DNA of 19,427 nucleotides from CAWJFP01 sp963842155 (lineage in GTDB: Bacteria; Pseudomonadota; Alphaproteobacteria; JACZXZ01), in NCBI GenBank assembly GCA_963842155.1, contig CAWJFP010000007.1, positions 1-19,427 of the forward strand, written 5' to 3'. Positions within the stretch are counted from its first letter, which is position 1, and the number at the start of each line of letters is the position of its first letter. Positions 6,520 to 16,235 of this stretch are shown here, piece by piece. The notes under the pieces are model-generated. The model was not told the DNA's origin. It made no database searches and saw only the letters and a program-made list of their open reading frames with translations. The position numbers were made by a program, and so were the translations under genes.

Positions 6520-6543
6520 TGGTTTGCTAAAGGGATAATTGCC
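6520..6543 (-). repeat. Right terminal inverted repeat of element 2
   Basis: Its reverse complement begins GGCAATTATCCCTTT and matches the left end at 22 of 24 positions. Here the hexamer corresponding to the left -35 reads TTAGCA, so this end should not act as an inward promoter. Confidence 0.93.
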
Positions 6544-6551
6544 AAAGTTCT
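6544..6551. repeat. Target site duplication, right copy (AAAGTTCT)
   Basis: An exact copy of 2393-2400, directly abutting the right terminal repeat. Confidence 0.92.
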
Positions 6552-6894
6552 TTACAGGACTGATTTTTGCTTTGAAATAATCCTGACGGGGAACCCTAAC
6601 GCGGGGTGGGGTGACAAGCCCGGCTCGGCCGAACATCTGCCCGAACTCAAAAGTACCGCCGTCCGCTGCGCGGCTCATAATTGTGCTGACCAAGAATGCG
6701 AAGCACAAGACCGCGCAGACGCTGCGCGCTTTCCCTCCAAGCCGCCTAAGCCACCGCCATAAGAACTGGTCGTCTTTTCTCATCTCGGGCTCCAGTCGGA
6801 ATCCGGACGCAAGCTACCTGTCAGAATTAGTCAGGTGGCGTTTGCGCCCGAATACCGGACCCACTACCTTTTTACCTCCTAGAGCCGGCCGCCC

Positions 6895-6922
6895 TTGTAA
6901 GGCTTCGGCTTTCCTGTATTAT
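6895..6922 (+). promoter_or_regulatory. Promoter of the rpsF-rpsR-rplI operon
   Basis: TTGTAA (6895-6900, 4 of 6 matches) and TATTAT (6917-6922, 5 of 6) are spaced 16 bp apart in otherwise GC-rich DNA. A start near 6929 gives a leader of about 107 nt. It lies about 350 bp from the transposon end, so the insertion left it intact. Confidence 0.65.
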
Positions 6923-6942
6923 CCGCCGCTTCGTCGCTCCTT

Positions 6943-6959
6943 GCCGGCCTGAGGCCGGC
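6943..6959 (+). promoter_or_regulatory. Hairpin in the rpsF leader
   Basis: GCCGGCC-TGA-GGCCGGC is a perfect 7-bp stem within the leader. Leaders of rpsF operons in many bacteria bind the S6:S18 complex for feedback control; whether this hairpin or the GC-rich stretch after it (about 6990-7012) forms that motif is inference. Confidence 0.4.
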
Positions 6960-7035
6960 TAGGCTCGGGCGGCTGGCCTGCAATCGATGCGGGGCGCAGC
7001 GCCGGGCCCTCGTAACAGCCATAAGGAGTCAAAAT

Positions 7036-7497
7036 TTGTCTTTCTACGAAAGCGTGTTCATCGCGCGCCAGGACATTTCCGCCGCCCAGGTGGATAGCCT
7101 GATCGAGACCTTCACCAATATCCTCTCCGCTCAAGGCGCCACGGTCCCCAAGAAGGAATCCTGGGGCCTGCGCAACCTGGCCTACCGGATCAAGAAGAAC
7201 CGCAAGGGCCATTACGTGCTGCTCAACATCGACGGTCCCGCCGCGGCGGTCGCCGAGATGGAGCGCAATATGCGGATCAACGAGGACGTCATCCGCTATC
7301 TGACCGTCCGGGTCGAGGCCCTCGAGGAGGGCCCCTCGGTCGTGCTGCAGAACCGCGGCCGCGAGGGACGCGACGACCGCGGGGGCCGCGAGGGCCGCGA
7401 GGGCCGCTATCGCGACGATGACCGCCGCCCGCGCCGCCCGCGTCAGGATGCCGCGCCCGAGCCCAGCGCCGCCGAGCCCGCAGGAGAAGCGCCATGA
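7036..7497 (+). CDS. rpsF: 30S ribosomal protein S6
   Basis: S6 sits on the central domain of the 30S subunit and binds 16S rRNA together with S18. The family fold is recognisable: YESVFIARQDISAAQVDSL at the start, GLRNLAYRIKK near residues 44-54, GHYVLLNIDGP and the EDVIRYLTVRVE segment. The protein has 153 residues, longer than the E. coli core because of an Arg/Gly/Asp-rich tail (about 107-137) and an Ala/Pro/Glu end, as is common in alphaproteobacteria. The start is TTG at 7036 with a strong AAGGAG at 7023-7028; no ATG or GTG fits the conserved N-terminus. The stop overlaps the rpsR start (ATGA), so the two are translationally coupled, fitting the paired assembly of S6 and S18. Confidence 0.96.
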   Translation: MSFYESVFIARQDISAAQVDSLIETFTNILSAQGATVPKKESWGLRNLAYRIKKNRKGHYVLLNIDGPAAAVAEMERNMRINEDVIRYLTVRVEALEEGPSVVLQNRGREGRDDRGGREGREGRYRDDDRRPRRPRQDAAPEPSAAEPAGEAP

Positions 7498-7733
7498 GCC
7501 CCGCCGCCCCCCGCCGCCCCTTCTTCCGGCGGCGCAAGAGCTGTCCCTTCTCGGGGCCGCATGCGCCCAAGATCGACCACAAGGACGTGAAGCTGCTGCA
7601 GCGCTTCATCTCCGAGCGCGGCAAGATCGTGCCGAGCCGCATCACCGCGGTCTCGACCAAGCGGCAGCGCGAGCTTGCCCAGGCGATCAAGCGGGCGCGT
7701 TACCTCGCCCTCCTGCCCTACCTCATTCAATAG
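7494..7733 (+). CDS. rpsR: 30S ribosomal protein S18
   Basis: This 79-aa basic protein partners S6 in the 30S platform. The core is typical: RRRKSCPFSG, then IDHKDVKLLQRFISERGKIVPSRITAVSTKRQRELAQAIKRARYLALLPY. Length is normal. The single Cys of the SCPF segment is kept. It overlaps rpsF by 4 nt and is followed by rplI after 8 nt, so all three form one operon. Confidence 0.97.
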   Translation: MSPAAPRRPFFRRRKSCPFSGPHAPKIDHKDVKLLQRFISERGKIVPSRITAVSTKRQRELAQAIKRARYLALLPYLIQ

Positions 7734-7741
7734 GCACGCCA

Positions 7742-8329
7742 ATGGACGTTATCCTGCTGGAGCGCGTCGAGAAGCTGGGCAAGATCGGCGACGTCGTCAA
7801 GGTCAAGCCCGGTTACGCGCGAAACTTTCTGCTGCCGCAGAAGAAGGCGCTGCGCGCGAACAAGGCCAATCTCGAATATTTCGAGACCCAGCGCGGGGCG
7901 CTCGAGGCGGCCAACGAGGAGCGCCTCAAAGGCGCGTCGGGCGTGGCCGGCAAGCTCGACGGGCTCACCATCACCCTCATCCGGCAGGCGAGCGAGACGG
8001 GCCAGCTCTACGGCTCGGCCTCGGCCCGCGATATCGCCGAGGCGATAGCGGGCGAAGGCTTCGAGGTCGAGCGCCGCATGGTGCGGCTGGACCAGCCGAT
8101 CAAGCTGCTGGGGCTGCACCCCGTGCGCGTGGCGCTCCATCCCGAAGTCCCGGTGACGGTCACGGTGAACGTCGCCCGCTCGCCCGAGGAGGCGCAGCTG
8201 CAGATCGAGCGTGGTGGCGCGGTCATCGGGCCCAGCGAGGCCAAGGAGGAGGAGGTCGAGACGGCCGCGGCGCCGCCGGCCGAGGGTGCCGAGCCGAAAT
8301 CCCCGCCTTCCGAGGCCGAGGCGACTTGA
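7742..8329 (+). CDS. rplI: 50S ribosomal protein L9
   Basis: L9 binds 23S rRNA at the base of the L1 stalk and helps keep reading frame. The N-terminal domain is clear: MDVILLERVEKLGKIGDVVKVKPGYARNFLLPQ split across residues 1-33, followed by the connecting helix and the C-terminal domain (LYGSASARDIAEAI, then HPVRVALHPEVPVTVTVNV). With 195 residues it is longer than the 149 of E. coli because of a Glu/Ala-rich tail from about residue 160, as in many alphaproteobacteria. The frame is open far upstream, but the ATG at 7742 matches the invariant family start, 8 nt after rpsR. The ribosome site is weak, which suggests coupling to rpsR translation. No clear terminator follows. Confidence 0.96.
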   Translation: MDVILLERVEKLGKIGDVVKVKPGYARNFLLPQKKALRANKANLEYFETQRGALEAANEERLKGASGVAGKLDGLTITLIRQASETGQLYGSASARDIAEAIAGEGFEVERRMVRLDQPIKLLGLHPVRVALHPEVPVTVTVNVARSPEEAQLQIERGGAVIGPSEAKEEEVETAAAPPAEGAEPKSPPSEAEAT

Positions 8330-8432
8330 ACATGAGGCCCGGCTGCGCCATCTTTTAATCTACGGGGCGGATTTCGGCGCCGCCACATGATCGAGAAGCG
8401 GCTCGGGGTCGATTTCGGCATGGGTTGATACC

Positions 8433-9674
8433 GTGCTTTTCGGGAAGTACCTTCAGCGGCTGATCCACTCCGGCACGATCAAGGTCATCGACGCCGGCGG
8501 AAAGCTGCATAGCTATGGCGTCCCCGACGGGCGCAGCGCGACGATTCGCCTCCACGATCCCAAGCTTCAATACAAGCTCTTCCTGAATCCGGTGCTCTAT
8601 GTCGGCGAGGCCTTCATGGACGGCACCCTCACGATCGAAGAGGGCGATCTGCGGGGCCTGCTCGAAATCGCGTTCAGCAATATGGAAAAGCAGCCGCCGC
8701 ACCCGCTGCAGCATCATTTGGACAATCTGCGGGCCCTGCTGCGGCCGCTCATGACTTACAATCCGGTCAGCCGCGCGCGACGGAACGTGGCGCATCACTA
8801 CGACCTTTCCGGCCGCCTCTACGATCTCTTCCTCGACAAGGACCGGCAATATTCCTGCGCCTATTTCGGCTCCGACAACGAGACCCTGGAGATGGCGCAG
8901 GACAACAAGAAGCGGCATATCGCCTCCAAGCTCCGCTTGCGGCCGGGAGTGCGTATCCTCGACATCGGCTCGGGCTGGGGCGGTCTCGCCCTCTACCTCG
9001 CGCGCATGTGCCAAGGTGCCGAGGTCACCGGCCTCACCCTTTCGGAGGAGCAGCTCAAGATAGCGCGCGGGCGGGCCGCCGCGGCGGGCCTCGGCGACCG
9101 CGTGCGCTTCGAGCTCCGCGATTATCGCGAGGAAGCAGGGCGCTACGACCGCATCGTCTCGGTCGGCATGTTCGAGCATGTCGGGCCGAACCACTACCAC
9201 GCCTTCTTCACCAAGGTGAAGGAGCTGCTTGCCGAGGACGGCGTCTGCCTATTGCATTCGATCGGCCGCATGGAGCCGCCCGGCGGCACCAATCCCTGGC
9301 TGCGCAAATACATCTTCCCAGGCGGCTATTCGCCGGCTCTGTCGGAGACCTTGTCCGCCGTCGAGCGCGTCGGCCTTTGGGTCACCGATATCGAGATCCT
9401 GCGCCTGCACTATGCCAAGACCTTGCGGGAATGGCGTCACCGCTTCAACGCCAACCGCGACGAGGTGCGGAAGATCTACGACGAGCGCTTCTGCCGCATG
9501 TGGGAATTCTACCTGACGAGCTGCGAGGTGTCCTTCCGCTATCTGCGCCAGATGGTGTTTCAGATGCAGCTCACGCGCGAGGTCGACACCTTGCCGATAG
9601 CGCGCGATTACATGCTCGATTGGGAGCGCGAGCATGCGACGGCCGCGAACCTCGCCGCCACCGCTCCGAACTGA
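8433..9674 (+). CDS. cfa: Cyclopropane-fatty-acyl-phospholipid synthase family methyltransferase
   Basis: The enzyme adds a methylene group from S-adenosylmethionine across double bonds of membrane phospholipid acyl chains, at the inner membrane surface. In the 413-aa protein the family signature HHYDLSGRLYDLFLD with YSCAYF spans residues 121-145, and the SAM-binding loop ILDIGSGWGG is at 175-184. GMFEHVGPNHY and the C-terminal SCEVSFRY segment (about 369-376) are also typical. Length fits the family. The start is GTG at 8433; the ribosome site is weak and no better start is conserved. It stands between rplI and dnaB, apparently as its own unit, 103 bp after rplI. A related fatty-acid C-methyltransferase activity cannot be excluded from sequence alone, so the gene symbol is by family. 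Confidence 0.88.
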   Translation: MLFGKYLQRLIHSGTIKVIDAGGKLHSYGVPDGRSATIRLHDPKLQYKLFLNPVLYVGEAFMDGTLTIEEGDLRGLLEIAFSNMEKQPPHPLQHHLDNLRALLRPLMTYNPVSRARRNVAHHYDLSGRLYDLFLDKDRQYSCAYFGSDNETLEMAQDNKKRHIASKLRLRPGVRILDIGSGWGGLALYLARMCQGAEVTGLTLSEEQLKIARGRAAAAGLGDRVRFELRDYREEAGRYDRIVSVGMFEHVGPNHYHAFFTKVKELLAEDGVCLLHSIGRMEPPGGTNPWLRKYIFPGGYSPALSETLSAVERVGLWVTDIEILRLHYAKTLREWRHRFNANRDEVRKIYDERFCRMWEFYLTSCEVSFRYLRQMVFQMQLTREVDTLPIARDYMLDWEREHATAANLAATAPN

Positions 9675-9885
9675 GCGCCCGAGTCGCATCGATTTGCGCG
9701 GCACGCCTTCGCATCGCGCCTTGGCCGCCGCCTGACCGGTAAAATGCTCCGCTCCCAGTCCGCGCCGCAAAGTCGCGCTTCCTTCAATGCGTTGATCGCG
9801 GCCCGCGACTTATCCCCGACACTCTCGCAATCCACCTCATTCGAGGTCGGACAGACGCGCGCGCTGCTGCTATCTTGGCGCGGCG

Positions 9886-11412
9886 ATGGAAACGTTCGGC
9901 ACTCAAGGAAATGTAGCGCGTCTTGTCGGCGGCGGAGAGGGGCCTCCGAGCCACCGCGCCCCGCCGCATAACTTCGAAGCCGAGATGGCGCTGCTGGGCG
10001 CCATCCTCGCCAACAACCGCGCGGTCGAGAAGGTGACCGAATTCCTGCGGCCCGAGCATTTCGCCGACGCCAAGCATGGCCGCATCTACGACGCCTGCCA
10101 GCGTCTCATCGAGCGCGGCCAGCTTGCCAACCCCGTGACCTTGAAGAATTTGTTCGAGCAGGACGATGCCCTGACCGAGATCGGCGGCAACGCCTATCTC
10201 GCGCGGCTGGCCGCCTCGGCCGTCTCGATCATCAATGCCGGCGAATATGGCCGCACCATCCACGACCTCTATCTCCGACGCGAGCTGATCGAGCTCGGCG
10301 GCGAGGTGGTGAACCACGCCTACGAGGTCACGCTCGAGGAGACGGCGCTCAACCAGATCGAGGAGGCGGAGCGCAATCTCTACGAGCTCGCGACCACCGG
10401 TCAGTTCGGCGGCGCCTTCGTGACCCTCGCCGAGGCCATGACCGAGGCCATCCATTCCGCCGAGAAGGCCTTCAAGCGCTCGAGCCACGTCACCGGCGTC
10501 ACCACCGGCCTCATCGACCTCGACCGCAAGCTGGGCGGCCTGCACGCCTCCGATCTCGTCATCCTGGCGGGGCGGCCCTCGATGGGCAAGACGGCGCTCG
10601 CCACCAACATCGCCTTCAACGCGGCTGCGGCCTATCGCGAGGAGCCCGACCCGGAAGGCAAGGTCCAAGTCGCCGAGGGCGCCAAGGTGGCCTTCTTCTC
10701 GCTCGAAATGTCGGCCGAGCAGCTCGCCAACCGCATCCTGGCCGAGCAGACGGGGCTGCCGTCGGACAAGATCAGGCGCGGCGAGGTCGGCCGCGACGAT
10801 TTCCCGCGTTTTCTCGAGGCCGTCCAGCGGCTCCAGCGCTTGCCGCTCTTCATCGACGATACGCCGGCGCTGAGCGTTTCGGCGCTCCGCACCCGCGCGC
10901 GGCGGCTCAAGCGCCAGCACGGCGTCGGCTTGATCGTCATCGACTATCTCCAGCTCCTCCAACCGGGCGGCACCACGCGCAACGAGAACCGCGTGCAGGA
11001 GGTTTCGGAGATCACGCGCGGGCTGAAGGCGTTGGCGAAGGAGCTCGACATCCCGGTCCTGGCGCTCTCCCAGCTCAGCCGCGCCGTCGAGCAGCGCGAG
11101 GACAAGCGGCCGCAGCTCGCCGACCTGCGCGAGTCAGGCTCGATCGAGCAGGACGCGGACGTGGTGATGTTCATCTTCCGCGAGCAATATTATCTCGAGC
11201 GCTCGCACCCCTCCCAGCGGCCGGACGAATCGGAAGAGAAATATCTCCAGCGCGAGGAGAAATGGAAGGAGCGCTGCGAGAAGGCGCACAACAAGGCCGA
11301 GGTGAACATCGCCAAGCAGCGCCACGGTCCGATCGGGACGATCAACCTGCTGTTCGAGGCGACCCTCACCCGCTTCGACAATCTCGAACAGGCGGCCTAC
11401 GACGAGGACTGA
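9886..11412 (+). CDS. dnaB: Replicative DNA helicase DnaB
   Basis: The hexameric helicase unwinds DNA ahead of the replication fork. The N-terminal domain begins at RAPPHNFEAEMALLGAIL (residues 24-41). The RecA-like motor has Walker A GRPSMGKT (229-236), SLEMSAEQLANR, Walker B LIVIDYLQLL and the LRESGSIEQDADVVMFIFRE block. At 508 residues it is of normal size, with no intein. A short charged insert (about residues 248-262) follows the Walker A helix and a longer charged stretch follows REQYYLERS. The ATG at 9886 has only a weak ribosome site. The 211 bp upstream hold a TAAAAT at about 9739 but no matching -35, so the promoter is undefined. The neighbours rpsF-rpsR-rplI and alr give the usual alphaproteobacterial order. 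Confidence 0.97.
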   Translation: METFGTQGNVARLVGGGEGPPSHRAPPHNFEAEMALLGAILANNRAVEKVTEFLRPEHFADAKHGRIYDACQRLIERGQLANPVTLKNLFEQDDALTEIGGNAYLARLAASAVSIINAGEYGRTIHDLYLRRELIELGGEVVNHAYEVTLEETALNQIEEAERNLYELATTGQFGGAFVTLAEAMTEAIHSAEKAFKRSSHVTGVTTGLIDLDRKLGGLHASDLVILAGRPSMGKTALATNIAFNAAAAYREEPDPEGKVQVAEGAKVAFFSLEMSAEQLANRILAEQTGLPSDKIRRGEVGRDDFPRFLEAVQRLQRLPLFIDDTPALSVSALRTRARRLKRQHGVGLIVIDYLQLLQPGGTTRNENRVQEVSEITRGLKALAKELDIPVLALSQLSRAVEQREDKRPQLADLRESGSIEQDADVVMFIFREQYYLERSHPSQRPDESEEKYLQREEKWKERCEKAHNKAEVNIAKQRHGPIGTINLLFEATLTRFDNLEQAAYDED

Positions 11413-11434
11413 GCCCTCTGGCGCCCGTCGCCCT

Positions 11435-11725
11435 TCAGCCCTTCTGTTTCTGTATCAGGCCCTTCGCCTCGAGCTCGTTGATCGCGCCGATCAGCACCGA
11501 TTGCAGCTCGACCGCCCCGGCAAAGGGCAGCGCCAGCCGGGCGGTCACCGCGCGATGCTGCGCCGGCGGGTCCTTCGTGTGGTCGACGCGCACGGTGGCC
11601 AACGTCAGCTTGAAGATACCGTTCTGATAGAGGTACCCCGCGACGCTGTCCGCATAGATTTCGACCGCGTCGGGATTGTCCTTGAGTGGCGGAAGCTGGG
11701 TCCGCGTAGCCGGTGGGTTTGCCAT
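11435..11725 (-). CDS. Small uncharacterised protein, 96 aa
   Basis: I do not recognise a function. The sequence has YADSVAGYLYQNGIFKLTL near residues 23-41, then RAVTARLALPFAGAVELQSVLIGAINELEAKG toward the end. This beta-strand pattern with a final helix loosely resembles the DUF3467 type of small proteins, but I am not sure. The ATG at 11725 was chosen because a good GAGG site lies upstream and the conserved-looking part begins there; a longer frame open to 11899 has low-complexity Arg-rich sequence and is probably spurious. It is convergent with dnaB (22-bp gap) and divergent from alr. Confidence 0.7.
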   Translation of the reverse strand: MANPPATRTQLPPLKDNPDAVEIYADSVAGYLYQNGIFKLTLATVRVDHTKDPPAQHRAVTARLALPFAGAVELQSVLIGAINELEAKGLIQKQKG

Positions 11726-11904
11726 GTGATCCTCTTCGGGCTCGCTTGTGCGATCAGCGGAAGGTCCGCCGGACGGCAATTCATAGCATATTCTGCGCCG
11801 GCACGGTCCTGTCCAGTGCGCGGCCCGTCGCGGGCGCCGGCTTGCGCGGCGCTCCCCAACCGAGGCGGCTGGCCGGTCTCGGCGGTCGATGATATGCATC
11901 TCCG

Positions 11905-13029
11905 ATGACCGATCCTGAGCTCGCCGACGCCGTTCTCACCATCGATCTCGGCGCCATCGCCGCGAATTGGCGTCTCTTGCGCGATCGTGCTGCGCCCGCA
12001 GATTGCGCGGCCGTCGTCAAGGCCGACGGTTACGGGCTCGGCGCCGCGCAGGTCACGGGCGCGCTCGCCGCGGCGGGCTGCAGGCTTTTCTACGTGGCCC
12101 AGCTCGAGGAAGGGCTGCTGTTGCGTCAGCGGTTTCCCAAGCTCGAGATCGCACTGCTCGACGGCGTGGTGGCGGGGGCGGAAGGCGAGGTGGCGAAGGC
12201 GCGCCTCGTCCCCGTGCTGAACAGCCTGGAGCAAATCGAGCGCTGGACCGCCTGGACGCGGACGCACGGCCAAGGCCCGCTCCCTGCCATGATCCATATC
12301 GACACCGGGCTCAACCGCCTCGGTCTTTCCGCCGGCGAGGTCGAGAGCTTGGCGGCGCGGCCCCAGCTGCTGGCGGGCATCGGGTTGCGCGCCACGCTCA
12401 GCCATCTCGTCGCCTCGGACGTGGAATCGAGCCCGCTCAACCGCCGGCAGCTCGCGCTCTTCCACCAATTGCGTCGACGCCTCCCGCCGGCGCCGGCGGG
12501 GATTGCGGCCTCCTCGGGCATCTTTTTGGGAGCCGATTTCCATCTCGATCAGGTCCGCCCGGGAGCCGCGCTCTACGGCGTGGCGCCGTTTGCAGAGCAG
12601 CTCAACCCCATGGCACAAGTGGTTGAGTTGCATGGAAAAATCCTGCAAACCCGCGACGTTGACAGCCTCGGGACCGTTGGTTATGGTGCCACGCACTCCG
12701 TGCGCCGGCCATCGCGGATCGCCACGATTGGCGTTGGCTACGCGGACGGCTATCTCCGCGCCCTCGGCAATCGCAGCTTGGGCTTCATCGGGGACTACCC
12801 CGCACCTCTGGTCGGTCGCGTCTCGATGGATCTGATCACCCTCGACATCACGGACCTGCCGGCCGAGCTCGCGCGGCCGGGGGCGTCGGTGGAGCTGATC
12901 GGCCCGCACCGCTCGATCGACGCGCTCGCCGCCGACGCCGGCACCATCGGCTACGAGATGCTGACCAGCCTCGGCCGCCGCTACCATCGCCGCTATATCG
13001 GCGCGGAGTCAGAGCCGGTTCATGATTGA
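11905..13029 (+). CDS. alr: Alanine racemase
   Basis: The enzyme is PLP-dependent and converts L-alanine to D-alanine for peptidoglycan. The PLP-binding lysine is Lys39 in VVKADGYGLG, and the opposite catalytic tyrosine is Tyr260 in GTVGYGATH. HIDTGLNRLG (131-140), LSHLVASD and the QVRPGAALYG block (216-225) are also family features. The 374-aa length is normal. The ATG at 11905 directly precedes the conserved DLGAIAANW segment. The stop overlaps mlaE by 8 nt, so the two are cotranscribed. The upstream 179 bp to the divergent small gene contain no strong promoter that I can point to. Confidence 0.96.
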   Translation: MTDPELADAVLTIDLGAIAANWRLLRDRAAPADCAAVVKADGYGLGAAQVTGALAAAGCRLFYVAQLEEGLLLRQRFPKLEIALLDGVVAGAEGEVAKARLVPVLNSLEQIERWTAWTRTHGQGPLPAMIHIDTGLNRLGLSAGEVESLAARPQLLAGIGLRATLSHLVASDVESSPLNRRQLALFHQLRRRLPPAPAGIAASSGIFLGADFHLDQVRPGAALYGVAPFAEQLNPMAQVVELHGKILQTRDVDSLGTVGYGATHSVRRPSRIATIGVGYADGYLRALGNRSLGFIGDYPAPLVGRVSMDLITLDITDLPAELARPGASVELIGPHRSIDALAADAGTIGYEMLTSLGRRYHRRYIGAESEPVHD

Positions 13030-13801
13030 GTTCCTGCTCGCGCCGATCGGCCGCGTCTTCCTGGCATTCCTTGCGGCGATCGGTCGCATCACGATTTTCA
13101 CCGCGAAGGCGCTCTCCCATTGCGTCCGCCCGCCCTTCTATCTGCGCCTGATCGGCCAGCAGATGATCCTGATCGGCTATTTCTCCCTGCCGGTGGTGGC
13201 GCTGACGGCGATCTTCACCGGCATGGTGCTGGCGCTGCAGAGCTATGACAGCTTCGCGCGCTTCAACGCCGAGTCGGCGATCGCCACCGTGGTGGTCCTG
13301 GCGATGACGCGCGAGCTGGCGCCGGTGCTTACCGGGGTCATGGTGGCGGGACGCGTCGGCGCGGCGATGGCGGCCGAGATCGGCACCATGCGCGTGACCG
13401 AGCAGATCGACGCGCTCGTCACCCTCTCGACGGACCCGTTCAAGTATCTTATCGCCCCGCGCCTCATCGCGGGGCTCACCATGCTGCCGCTGCTGGTGCT
13501 CGTCGCCGACATCATCGGCGTCTTCGGCGGCTATATCGTCGGCGTCGACAAGCTCGGCTTCAACCCGTCGAACTACCTCAAGCTGACATCCGACTACCTC
13601 AAGACGATCGACGTGGTGTCGGGGCTGGTGAAGGCTAGCGTGTTCGGCTTCTTCATCGCGCTGATGGGCTGTTATCACGGCTACAATTCGGAAGGCGGCG
13701 CGCAGGGCGTGGGCAATGCCACCACCAACGCCGTGGTTTCGGCCTCGGTGCTGATCTTCGCCTTCAACTATATCCTTACCGCGCTGTTTTTCGGGGCATA
13801 G
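13022..13801 (+). CDS. mlaE: MlaE/YrbE-family lipid transport permease
   Basis: This 259-aa inner-membrane protein is the permease of the Mla-type ABC system that moves phospholipids between inner and outer membranes. It shows several hydrophobic segments (about 50-75, 95-112, 145-180 and 205-258) and the family loop RVGAAMAAEIGTMRVTEQIDAL (about 112-133), which contacts the ATPase. It overlaps alr by 8 nt. Its ATPase partner mlaF follows after 134 bp. No substrate-binding MCE protein (mlaD) is in the window, so that part of the complex must be encoded elsewhere. Confidence 0.94.
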   Translation: MIEFLLAPIGRVFLAFLAAIGRITIFTAKALSHCVRPPFYLRLIGQQMILIGYFSLPVVALTAIFTGMVLALQSYDSFARFNAESAIATVVVLAMTRELAPVLTGVMVAGRVGAAMAAEIGTMRVTEQIDALVTLSTDPFKYLIAPRLIAGLTMLPLLVLVADIIGVFGGYIVGVDKLGFNPSNYLKLTSDYLKTIDVVSGLVKASVFGFFIALMGCYHGYNSEGGAQGVGNATTNAVVSASVLIFAFNYILTALFFGA

Positions 13802-13846
13802 GACGGCGCCGCGGCGGCTTTCCTCTCTTGGCGGGCCCGCCCGCTC

Positions 13847-13876
13847 TTGTTCCCTGCCCTGCCGGCGGCGCATAAT
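13847..13876 (+). promoter_or_regulatory. Possible promoter of mlaF
   Basis: TTGTTC (3 of 6 matches) and CATAAT (13871-13876, 5 of 6) are spaced 18 bp apart in the unusually wide mlaE-mlaF gap. It would let mlaF and downstream genes be transcribed apart from alr-mlaE. Confidence 0.35.
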
Positions 13877-13935
13877 CGTCGCATCGCCCGGCGAGTCGGG
13901 ACAATCGACGGATTTTCGCAAATGAGAAGCCTCGC

Positions 13936-14712
<777 letters not shown>

Positions 14713-14762
14713 GCGGACGACTCCCCGCTCGCGCATCCTCACGCCGGGGGTATGGAGACTAG

Positions 14763-16231
<1,469 letters not shown>

Positions 16232-16235
<4 letters not shown>

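Larger units (their letters stand above)
2401..6543 (+). mobile_element. Complete IS1595-family transposon carrying a fused restriction-modification gene
   Basis: The element is 4,143 bp, bounded by 24-bp inverted repeats (2401-2424 and 6520-6543) and a perfect 8-bp target duplication. It holds the transposase (2466-3395), a small conserved protein gene (3356-3571) and the nuclease-methyltransferase-specificity gene (3603-6220), plus about 300 bp of apparently non-coding DNA inside the right end. The cargo genes are transcribed toward the transposase. The intact duplication indicates a single transposition event that carried the cargo, and little rearrangement since. The element is less GC-rich than the flanking core genes. 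It is much longer than a simple IS of this family (roughly 1 kb), so it is a transposon with passengers. Confidence 0.93.
6478..6783 (-). pseudogene. Interrupted small membrane or secreted protein gene (transposon insertion target)
   Basis: The ATG at 6783 has a GGAG site 6 nt upstream. Residues 1-20 are basic and aromatic, and about residues 22-36 (VCAVLCFAFLVSTIM) form a hydrophobic segment followed by SRAADGG, suggesting a signal peptide or single membrane anchor. I do not recognise the family. Only codons 1-80 (6783-6544) are host sequence; the last 21 codons and the stop belong to the transposon. Removing the transposon and one duplication copy joins codon 80 to a further 15 open codons at 2392-2348, up to the proposed end of element 1. 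The gene therefore seems to have been hit twice. It runs divergently from rpsF. Whether the original was a real gene is moderately supported. Confidence 0.45.

Noticed and set aside
6816..6836. Inverted repeat ACCTG/CAGGT between the interrupted gene and rpsF
   Set aside because: A 5-bp stem with an 11-nt loop is too weak to call a site.
7418..7741. Upstream extension of the rplI frame by 108 codons
   Set aside because: It overlaps rpsF and rpsR, and the conserved L9 start is exactly at 7742.
8388..8429. Short ATG frame just before cfa
   Set aside because: Only 13 codons with no clear ribosome site; probably chance.
9784..10962. Long minus-strand frame across dnaB, and similar long frames opposite alr, radA and purF
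   Set aside because: These are mirror frames of GC-rich coding sequence without domains; the plus-strand genes are certain.
11726..11899. 58-residue N-terminal extension of the small gene next to alr
   Set aside because: It is Arg-rich low-complexity sequence, and a good ribosome site lies just before 11725.
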